Shown: positions 44,101 through 52,632 of the stretch, one piece after another | How the letters are laid out: each line of letters begins with the position of its first letter | How positions within the stretch are numbered: position 1 is the stretch's first letter | Assembly: GCA_036940085.1 (NCBI GenBank) | Contig: JALLBK010000013.1 | Span: 1 to 64,000 of the forward strand | Direction of reading: 5' to 3' | DNA: 64,000 bases | Origin: Discostella pseudostelligera | Taxonomy: Eukaryota > Bacillariophyta > Thalassiosirophyceae > Thalassiosirales > Thalassiosiraceae | Translations under genes and position numbers: made by a program | The notes under the pieces: generated by a model | Database searches by the model: none | What the model was told of the DNA's origin: nothing | The model's input: only the letters and a program-made list of their open reading frames with translations

Positions 44101-45524
44101 AAGATTCAGAGCTTGTACAGTTGTTTGGGTAAGTGTTTCGTCCGTCGCCTATTATGATGCTTTGAGATAAGAAATCCTCTCAACATACATTCACACAGGA
44201 TTGACTTGTGACTCTGTCGGCTTTATGAAAACTGATGGCTCTATTGGCTGCGAGGACGATTCGGACCTGAAGAGCTTGGCTGGTTATAGATACGAGGCAG
44301 AACCGGAGGTAGTCAGCGAATCTTCGCGTATTGACGTCGAAATGAAAAAGGTTGAAATTTTCTTAGATAATGGTGTGAATCACTTCTCAGATAGCCAAGA
44401 AGACGTGTTCAAGAGTGCATTCGAAGTGTACAAAGCATCACTTAGAAGTATCGCGAGAGACACTAAGAGAGAAGTTGTGCCTGCATTCTCTGCCTTCCGT
44501 CGCTACTTCGCCTTTGATGATTATTACGCTGACACCATGATTGTACGTGCCCAGATTGATTGTGCCATTTTTTCCGCGTCGGACACTTAAATTTTTGGCA
44601 TTTTATCCTTGCAGGCAAATGCTTTCCTGAAGGGAGGTGTATTCAAAGGGGCGACGGCTGATCAACGGAAGAGGGTCATTGTATTTGCCATGAGATATAT
44701 GGTTACATTTATGGCGGTCCTTGAAAAAATGTACAGTGCACTTAGTTCATGCAGGCAAGGTAGCGGTGACGATGATGGAGCAATGAATCTTGACGTCGCG
44801 GTAGCATACTACGTTGGGTCGTTGGAGGGCGGAGATGGTGGCGGCAGCTACGACGGGAGCCTAATTTACATGTTGGCGAAGCGGATGTGCGTTCATTTTC
44901 AAACATGCACTTCGTCCAACGATGCCATGATAAACGAGCGCATTGTCAGCCTGTTCTACACAGGACAAGGTGAAGCGGAAACTGGCGTGAGTATCTACTA
45001 TCAATTTGGCCGAATATTCTTACTTTGCGCTAACCTTCAGTGTTGTTGCCCCTCAGTCTTGTGACTCTCTCGAAAGAACTGTGCATGAAATCGAAAATTC
45101 TCTAATTGTGCCGTTGATTCAGGGGACGCTCTTCAGTGCCAGAGAAAATGAGTTACACTTCAAAAAGCGTGCTTTTCGAGAATTCTATCCTGAGGGTTAC
45201 GTGGTAGCACAATCTATTCTTCCTATCTTGAATGAAGCGGACACTTATGCTGCGAATGAAATAAAGAATGTTATGGTTACCAAGTTCCCTAGCCAAGGCA
45301 ATGATGATTCATCAAATGATTCAACGAAGGTTCACAGCGCCATGAAGATCGCAGTTTCTAAAATGGAGGGGGTCGATTGTACGCAGATTGGGACGATTGG
45401 CGGCGCTGGTCTTTGCCCAGGTGATGATGGCACATACAGTGCACTCAACTCGGCCTCCGTCTCAACTGTCTCGATAACGTCGCTGACCATTACTTGCGTG
45501 ATATTGTGTTTAGCATTCATTTAG
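35178..45524 (+). CDS. Giant cell-surface protein with eight phytotransferrin (ISIP2A/FEA1)-like lobes
   Basis: Sixteen exons: 35178-35533, 35744-36743, 36830-37886, 37982-38369, 38449-39187, 39290-39607, 39688-39741, 39819-41163, 41241-41302, 41391-41652, 41721-42022, 42100-43213, 43298-44128, 44199-44542, 44615-44986, 45057-45524. The sum is 9,012 nt with every junction in frame: 3,003 residues. A hydrophobic segment at about residues 70-95 ([20 protein letters not shown]) is a signal or anchor; the last 22 residues are hydrophobic (TVSITSLTITCVILCLAFI), a membrane or GPI-type tail. Between them are four B-A lobe pairs. A lobes show the family phrases VDLDV..I.....A.DIA.DIF..G.N, A.V.YVGSLEG..GGS..G.L.Y.LA...C..F..C, VPLIQ and a late IxCxL..S..CG. 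The known family binds Fe(III) with carbonate at the algal surface; this many repeats is unusual. The iron role is inference from motif similarity; adhesion or wall function is possible. Confidence 0.82.
35500..38200 (+). repeat. Module 1 (lobes B1 and A1)
   Basis: B1 runs from YTPTTDVSH to CLRLSCDMVG. Its core is LTAETIRVICLWNAAIQSLY...AAAFWSG, with an Asp-rich insert (DENGDGIPELDETDD) before LYSWAARI. A1 starts at AKVDLDVRTIVALVEMDAGD and holds NAMYEAIDSC, GLLLMEVERFFCRANDSC and IDCSLLTSGLCG. Confidence 0.75.
38330..40720 (+). repeat. Module 2 (lobes B2 and A2)
   Basis: B2 starts at YTPTSNVDH and has DFAAALWFGTAQDPSSSDGG, TLYAWAQRAG, LFVPLVQNFIHHLASE and YECLGISCEMIG. A2 begins in an 18-codon exon (MWQIDLDVSTILTSIVME) and has SAVAAAVGSTEGNEEGGS, LFYQLAQELCGYFDSC and INCTLLSSPVCDG. 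Confidence 0.78.
38663..38707 (+). repeat. Three 15-bp tandem units in lobe B2
   Basis: AAATCATTTGATGAT-type unit three times in frame, encoding SFDD(V/K/M) repeats; an acidic surface insert. Confidence 0.85.
40790..43050 (+). repeat. Module 3 (lobes B3 and A3)
   Basis: B3 begins at YQPMMDVTNIEGLSSIL and is the most divergent B lobe: its AAALW is followed directly by DGGLLYDMAE, lacking the 10-12 residue loop of the other B lobes. It ends YNCLGLTCDDVG. A3 starts LARVDLDAVAIHQMM and has VGLLVGSVEGPEKGGS, MFYSIAGKSCVYNDC, VPLVQSLIYF and INCALVTTSGKLCG. Confidence 0.75.
43110..45430 (+). repeat. Module 4 (lobes B4 and A4)
   Basis: B4 has AAAYWIGDNQDTGSSSDGH, LLYALTEFVGDKF and YSCLGLTCDSVG. A4 has AVAYYVGSLEGGDGGGS, LIYMLAKRMCVHFQTC, VPLIQGTLFSA, YVVAQSILPILNEAD and VDCTQIGTIGGAGLCPG. 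It is the closest of the eight to the ISIP2A/FEA1 pattern as I remember it. Confidence 0.8.
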
Positions 45525-45573
45525 AGGTTATTGAACTAATTGTAAAGCGAGGCGACTTATTTCTACCTCTATT

Positions 45574-48489
45574 TCAATCTGTTCCGACAGAACTATTCGC
45601 GAATTCAATAGAGGCATTCGGCGCATTTTCAAATGGAATGCCTCCGTGAAAATGAGCCAATGCTTCGTGGCTATGTAAGGAGCCGCATGTGCTCGAATGC
45701 GACCAGTGATATGTGGTTACGAATACGAGTAGGTGCATGGCCAACACATAAAAGAAGAGGGCTGTGCGCATCTCTTTACTCCCGAGCGTCGTCTTGGCAA
45801 CGATGAAGACAATCTTTTCCATCGGGCTCATTTCACTAGGGTGAGAGATTGATTGATTCTGTGAGACTTGGCGCGAAATTATATGAAAGACAAAGTGGCA
45901 TGGCACACTCACTTAAACTTCCTCTGTCGCTCCGCCCTGCTGAACTGCCGAAACGGATCCACAGAAGCTTCATATCTCTGCTCAAGTGCTTCCAAGTCCA
46001 GATTTCTTTCTGAGCCACGGCCACGCATTCCTCCTTTGGAATTTCCCCCACCGTTGAAACTCTGCAGGTAACGCACTTTTTCATAAAGCTTAGCATTGTC
46101 CGTCTTCAATGCCTCGGCCGCTTCGACCTGTATTTGAAGCTCACGCTTAAAACTATCTCGTTCCATCTCTAATGTATCGCATCGCACACGGAGACGGTCT
46201 CGCTGGGCCATGACGATTGTGGCAACCGAATGATCATCGTGAGCCTCCTCAGCAGTGGCAGTCGCCGATGGAACTGGAAGCGGGTTACTAGTAGGGGGTG
46301 CCTTCGGATCTAATATCCTTTGCAGCGTGTTGGGATTGGGCGGCTCCGTTGACCCAAATGGCACGTCACTGAGTGCCGAGCGATTGGGTTTGGTTGGCGT
46401 AGCCACCGCACGTTGGAGATCATTCTCAAGTGAGGCAACGAGTGCCTCGGCATCGAGGAGAGACGTCTGAACAGTGTTCAGTTTCTGTTTCAACTCATCG
46501 CGTTCCTTGTTTCCGTCGCACTTTTCTCGCCGCTCGCGAACCAAATCAGCTTCTACTTTACGCAGTTTTGCCACGAGAACTGATTCCAAATCATCCTCCT
46601 TGCCTAAATTATCAGGATGGGTCATTTCCGGATCAATGTCGCGGTGATCAAAATCGACGGCGTTGTATTCTAATCGCTTGAGAATGCGTAGCTCGTGCCG
46701 CATCTTGTCCACGGCATCCTGGGAGGGTGCACTGGCTACTTTCATCTCAAGGGCGGTTACCTGGTTGGCAAGGAACGAGCGCTCCCGTTCCAATGCATCA
46801 ATGCTCATTCGCAGTGATCTGATGTATAGATGGCGAGGGACACGAGTAGTTCGGTGAGGGTGGTTGCGCAACGATTGGTAACATAGATCAACACAGATTT
46901 GAGCCAGAACGCACCTTCGTTCCTCCGATATGGACTCTTCCTTCACGCGCACTTCCTCTCTCAATGCATTGCACGTAACCGATAGCTCAACAATTTCGGC
47001 CTCGTACGCCTTCCGCTCAGACAGGTACTCGGCTAATTTTGATCCCAACACCGCACCAGAGGAAGGTGGTGCACCGTCTCCTACGACGTAACCACTACTT
47101 CCCGAGATCGGAGATTTGCCCATCGCCTCAATCTTAAGACGCCAGGTATCCCTTTCTCGTCCCATCTCACTTAATTCCTCCCGCAATCGTTCCGCATCCT
47201 GAACCAATATCTGACGCTGGGCCTCCCATGCCGCCTCGCGCTCGCCAAGGCCGTCCTCGGCCTTGAGCAGTTGATTGGCCGAGGCTTCCCGCCCGGCCCG
47301 CTCGGCACGTAATTGAAGTTCCACGCTTTCAAGTTTCCGCGATGTGATGGCCTCTCGTTCGAGAGCCTCGGCGGCACGTCGTCCCTCCGATTCAGCGAGT
47401 TCTTCCTGTGCCTTCCTGTGTGAGGTGAGAGGAGGGTTGACATGAATGGGGAACAGGCAAAGGGTGTTATTATAAGTATGAAAATGAAACGTAGAAATGA
47501 TGTAGATCTTGTTCCACTGAAGAACAACACACCAAAACTCACTTTAGCTCCTTCTGGATTTCCTCCTCCCTGTTCTGTTCCAATTCTTCAATTTTGCCTG
47601 TAAATACGAAGGAGAGGGTGTATTTATTGAGAATAGTAACAACGGCAGAAATTGATGACACCCCATCCCCACAGTTGAAACCGACAGCGAAGGACGGATA
47701 TGTCGACAAAGAAATAAACTCACTCTCCAACTTTCGAATGGTAATATCCTGATTCTTCAATCCACGAAATTCTACCTCATACTCTGCCACCTCACTACGC
47801 AGTCGGATCAATTCTTCTCGTTCCGCCAAGGACAAGGCACCACCACCCTCGTTCCCATCGGCAGCACCACCACCATCACTCTTCTTTGCTCCTCCCCCCT
47901 TCTTCAGAGCCTCATTCAACTGACGTTCCATCTCCTTCAATTCCCCCTGCAATTGTATCTTTTCTTCATTTCCCAATTCCAACTCATCATTCAATTCTTC
48001 CATCCCCCGTAATAAATTATTCAATTGATCATCCTTACTTGTTAATAATTGAATAGCTTGTTCAAAGACAATGGATAGATCATCGATATCATCAAAACAG
48101 CAACATTCATATAAAGAGTGATAGAGTTGTAAGAAGGTAGTTTCAGCAAGTTTGCATCGGCGTGTGAGAGCATCAATTTCAGACTGGTAATGTTTGATGG
48201 TAGATTTGGTTTCGGTGGCCAATGTAGCAATGCTACCACTGTTGCTCGATGATAACAACTCATCCTCGGCAGATTTCAATGCACGTTTCAAACTCTTGGT
48301 AAATTCCCCCAATTGCTTTCGTGCCACCAGGGAGGTCTCCTTGGCTTCGAGTAAGGATTGGGCGGTGGATTCGAGCTGTGGACGACGTTCGGGGAGGTTG
48401 AATTTGGTCCAGGAGGTTAATGCCGTTTGGAGTAAGGACAGGCCATCGTTGTTGTTGCTGTTGGAGGAGGAGGAAGAGGATGCTGCCAT
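45574..48489 (-). CDS. CASP/CUX1-type Golgi coiled-coil membrane protein
   Basis: Golgi tethering protein with a long coiled coil and a C-terminal membrane anchor. Five exons: 48489-47724, 47597-47543, 47415-46915, 46818-45913 and 45835-45574; 829 residues, in frame. The N-terminal CASP region shows WTKFNLPERRPQLESTAQSL, EIDALTRRCKLAETTFLQLY and EVEFRGLKNQDITIRKLES. The coiled coil follows. The C-terminal CASP block contains IDALERERSFLANQVTALE, the LRILKRLEYNA phrase, AQRDRLRVRCDTLE, NAKLYEKVRYLQSF and QRYEASVDPFRQFSRAERQR. A transmembrane segment (TALFFYVLAMHLLVFVTTYHW) follows near residue 765. Intron 46819-46914 is 96 nt and stop-free. Its stop lies 49 bp from that of the giant gene; its start faces ATP synthase subunit b. 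Confidence 0.93.
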
Positions 48490-48935
48490 GATATGTTAAG
48501 ACGAAGATGAAGCGGTGTTTGTAGGAGAGGCGACGGATGTCATGGTCATGGTTGGTGTCTGTTGGTGTTTTTGCTGCTGCTTTTTGGGGCTTGGTTCTGG
48601 TTTTGGGGGGCTGGCGGGTTGCGGGCTTTTCTTGTTTCTCGTACAAAAGGTCTGTCCGACGACGGTGCTAGGAGCGGTGGCGGACGCCATGGTCATGGTT
48701 ACTTCTTTTGTTACCATAGTGATGGATTTGGCAGGTGGTATTTTCTCATAATGACGTCATGCTTCTCTCAGCTAATCTATTTTAGAATTAAATCTCCACG
48801 TGCTGTCGTCTGTCTGTCGGCCAGATTCGTCTGCACAAAAGCCAAAGCAAAATCCTTGGCCCTCGCGTCTTCTTCTTGTCGCCGCCGCTGCTGCTATTGC
48901 TGCGTTGAATAGGGATAGGGATAGAGTCGTCGACG
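48490..48935. promoter_or_regulatory. Divergent promoter, CASP / ATP synthase b
   Basis: 446 bp between start codons; GT/GC-rich near CASP, (GCT/GCC)n-like run near 48885. No clear E2F-like element. Confidence 0.4.
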
Positions 48936-50570
48936 ATGATCCGTGCCGCCACCTCGTCCGCAATTCGGAGGGCTGCCCTCCGCTCTTCTTCTTCTAGGGG
49001 GTGAGTATTATTTCAATATTATTTTGTCGAGTGTAGTGGTTGGGGGATGAATTTGCGGCGGTAGGGGGTGAGAGGGTGAGGCAGGTTAGAGAGAGATTGG
49101 CAGTGGAGGGAAGGCGGCAAAGAGAGAGATGGATGGGGCCTAGGCTGGTCGTGGGGCGCGGGTGATCATAACAATATTATTGTGCGATTATTTCCGCACG
49201 AGAGGTCTCTTGACATCGGCGAGGGCCTGTGTCGGTGCCTTCGATTGTAGTGGCGGTGGTGGTGGCTGGTGGCGATTCGAAATTGGCACTGCCTCAACCT
49301 CAAACCACGCCAATAATCGACAACATTCCACGGAAAGAAATTGAGAGCTCATTCTCTATTGGGTACTAGCGATTTCAACGGGGAGAGAAAGTGAATTGCA
49401 AAGTGTTAATGATGGACAATTCGTTGCCGCCCAACCACCACCCCCACTTCTTCCTGCGGAACAGTGTTTGTGGCAACCGGCAGCAAGTTCTGTTTCATTG
49501 TTCGATATCTCGCGCGTTTTGGAGCGGGGGGGGCTGCCCATTGAAGCGAAGGGGGTTGGACTGATGTTCTATCCATCTTGTTTGACTTTCAATTTATTTA
49601 ATTTATTTGCGAATTGTACTCACCCGTCACTTCTGCACTCCATACCCAATTTTCATATCTATTCCACATTATTATCGACTATCGACGTACTCCATCAACA
49701 ATTCACAATAGGGCACCCTCCTGTGCCATCCAGGGGAACATGAGCTTTCACGCTTCTGCCAAGAAAGAACAAGAGGCCACCGCTGAAACCAACCTTGTGG
49801 CCAAGGAACAGAGCAAGGGGGGACTTTTCGGGACTGGTCTCTCGGAATGGTTCGCCCTCCCCGTGGGAATTGCCGCGGCTGTCCCACTCATCAAATTCGA
49901 CTGGTACGTCATTAACGAGGAGACGCAACTTATGGCCGTCTTCATTGCCTTCTGCGTCACCCTCTACACTCAGGGAGGCGATGCCATCTACAAGGCCATC
50001 GATGAACGTGCGGTGACCTTGCTCAAAGATCACACCGAGGCCGAAGAGAAGGTCATTGAGGCGCTAGAGCAGAAGCTTGTCTTTCTCAAGGCAAATCAGA
50101 ATATGGTGAATGACTTCAATGCCATCAATGAAATACGTGAGGAGACGTTCAAGAAGCTAAATGCCGCGGGTGCCATCAAACCTCAGCATGACTTCAAGGC
50201 GCAGGTCGAACGTATGCTCAGCATGATCGCCACCGAGGAGGCCAATGTTACCGATAAGACAAAGATGGCGTTAATGAGTGAGGCTACTGCCACCGTTACT
50301 GAACAGTTCTCCACCGATAAGGCTCTTAAGAAGGCTGCGTTGGATTCGGCCATTGCCAAGTTGAAAGGCGCTTCCGCTGGTGCGGACCCCGTCCAGGCGG
50401 CATTTGTGCAGTTTTTCAAGGATAAGGCCGCCGCCGCCAAGGCGTCGAAGGATGACAGCGAAGAGAAGGCTCAACGAGCGGCCTTGATTGCCAAAATTAA
50501 CTCCGTGGCAAAGAATGAAGGGTTCTTCTTTGAGTTCGATGCCGCTGGCCTTCCGAAGATGAAGGCTTGA
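48936..50570 (+). CDS. Mitochondrial ATP synthase subunit b
   Basis: Peripheral-stalk subunit of F1Fo ATP synthase. Two exons: 48936-49000 and 49712-50570, joined at phase 2 over a 711-nt intron; 307 residues. The first exon encodes a textbook mitochondrial presequence, rich in Arg/Ala/Ser without acidic residues (MIRAATSSAIRRAALRSSSS), continuing into APSCAIQGNMSFHASAKKE. The mature part has LFGTGLSEWFALPVGIAAAV, a first membrane-near helix, YVINEETQLMAVFIAFCVTLYT and then a long amphipathic helix (IYKAIDERAVTLLKDHTEAEEKV). Without the upstream exon the ATG at 49740 could be taken as the start, but it leaves no presequence. Confidence 0.85.
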
Positions 50571-51324
50571 ATATTATTTTGACTAGGTTATGTGCTGGTC
50601 ATTAGGGAGGACGATTATGTTTCACTGATTTTGTAGACGATGATTTCTGTGGGAAGGGAGTGTAACAATAACTACACTGTTTCACAACGATCCGTGTTAT
50701 TGCTTGCGCACATTAGAAATGGTTTCGTCGTCCACTCGTCCACTGAACGATATTAGATTCATTTATCTGAACATTCTCAGCGCCCGTCAATCTGTGATCT
50801 AGCGTCAATATGTCAGTGACACTGCTCAAATGGATTCTTCGACACGCCTACGAATGACGTGTATGAGTATGATCAACGATCATTTCGAATGGAAACAGCA
50901 ACTAACGAGCACAATGATGCGTAGGTAGGAGTAGCTCAGATTCGCATCGATCAATTCACAATTCAATCTACCGACTTCTACATTATAGTCAGATCTCTGC
51001 AAGCAAGACATCTTCGGAACAGTCTCGAGAGAGAGTCTGCACGAAATGCGATCATGTTGTAAAAAAGGTATTCATCAATAAAATATGTAACTAACCACTT
51101 ATATACAAATCCGTAGGCACTACCTGGAGATGATACGAGAATAGACTTCAAAACACTTGCCGTCTCAACACATCTCTTCCTAAATGCAGCATCTCATGAT
51201 TCGCTTGTTCGTCTCAATATTCACATCAGTTGTCTTTTTCGTATCCATATAAACGAGTTGAGTTAGCAACTACACACGCAACACTCTCTCGCTAGATGTC
51301 CAAATCAAAACTGTGTGTGCTTGC
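50571..51324. other. Intergenic
   Basis: About 750 bp. No gene. Several AATAAA-like sites (for example near 51078). Nothing else stands out. Confidence 0.4.
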
Positions 51325-51939
51325 TTATACGAAGTAACGAGCCTTCTTGAGTCGCTTCATGATGTTCAGAGGAAAATTTACGAGTTTGCAACGGCATAGG
51401 TTAACAGTGAGTACATCATGGTACAAGTGAAAAAAATGAGTTGGGTAATACACCATGCAAATTTACAAACTTACTCTTTCCGCCGGGTCAGGGAAAACTT
51501 CTCCCACAGGCATACTCATGGACATGGACATCGACGATACAATATCAAAGTTGAATTCATTTGGACTCAATGACATAGACTCATCGAATCCTAGCGACAT
51601 GGAACCCTCCACATCCTCAGATGTTTCACCACACCAGATACGCTCTTGAACACCTGGCAAGTAAGTGGTCGACATTTGCTCGACAGTTCCACCCGATGCG
51701 AAGTAGCCATTGCCATTCTTCATCATGCAACCCTTGTATGGACGGTCGATGACGTAAAAGTAGCCTCCAGTGTTCAAACTCAAGAACTGATCACGGCATT
51801 CGTCGGCAGTGAGACACGGTGTCGGGGTCCCTGTACCTTCCCATTGAAGTAAAAGACGAGATTCGGCTAGTAGGCAGTTTGCCAGGAGCAGGGCCGAGGG
51901 AAGCAACTTCGTGACGGGCATGGTGAACGACTTCATCAT
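51325..51939 (-). CDS. Small secreted Cys-containing protein with Ser-Met repeats
   Basis: The main exon is 51939-51475. An excellent GTAAGT donor follows AER, so a last exon at 51345-51325 (KARYFV, stop) is plausible; without splicing the frame stops at 51463. About 160 residues. A signal peptide comes first (VTKLLPSALLLANCLLAES). A domain with evenly spaced Cys follows: CLTADECRDQF, GGYFYVIDRPYKGC, KNGNGYFASGGTVEQM and GVQERIWC. From memory, this Cys-Lys-Asn-Gly domain recurs in diatom secreted proteins, but I have no name for it. The end is a Ser-Met-rich run (SMSLGFDESMSL...SSMSMSMSMP). Role unknown; perhaps frustule or extracellular. Confidence 0.62.
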
Positions 51940-52632
51940 AGGCGGCTATCGGCAGCAATGTATCTTCAAAGATGTCAATGATATTATTATGTGCAGAGAA
52001 AAGTGATTTTGTGTGGAGGATATGGCTCATTATTTCAAGCCTCCTCTCAATACCGTTGCGCCATTTTTTTGAATTCATCGGCATGTCGTCGTTGCGTTGA
52101 CTTCGCCAACCCTAACGGAGGGAATTCTCTCTAGAGGTAGATTTCACCCGAAGAAGATGCCGTTTCGCAGATTTACGTCTTTTCTTGACCGAACTGCACA
52201 AAAATGCGCCTTTCCGCCCAGTTTGACTTCTATTTTTCTTCCCTTTGGGGTGGACTGCAGTCTCGTCTTGTCGTTGTGTGTTCTGTGTGGTTTCGGATTT
52301 TGGAAATCGGATCTTCCGGATCTTTGATTTTCCCCCAACCCCGCACTCTCCGTCTTCCGTCTGTGTTTCGTCGAGGACACCTCCACGTGGAAACACGATC
52401 TCTCTCGTCGAGAACACCTCCACGTGGAAATATTCCCATAGCCAAGAAGATCGTGAAGCCAAGCAAGCATTGTTGGTACGAGTGAGAGTAGTGGCGAGTG
52501 ACAAGGACAACATTCAATCAGCATGAAGAAGTACAGGTCATAATGAAAAAATGTCAATCTCTTCATCTTTATGCAACTTCACAAAGGAATTCCGCCCCTC
52601 TCTCTCTCACTTTCACTCTTTTGATTTATTGC
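51940..52632. other. Intergenic with a 26-bp direct repeat
   Basis: TCGTCGAG(G/A)ACACCTCCACGTGGAAA occurs at about 52368-52393 and 52405-52430, period 37 bp, each with a CCACGTGG palindrome (G-box/E-box). Overlapping open frames on both strands have no domain features and were not called. Confidence 0.55.

Noticed and set aside
48800..48997. 65-codon frame overlapping the ATP synthase b first exon
   Set aside because: A different frame from the presequence and ends immediately; the presequence frame joins the downstream exon, this one does not.
52112..52566. Several overlapping frames of 90-140 codons
   Set aside because: They overlap on both strands and are created by the direct repeat and basic low complexity; no family features.
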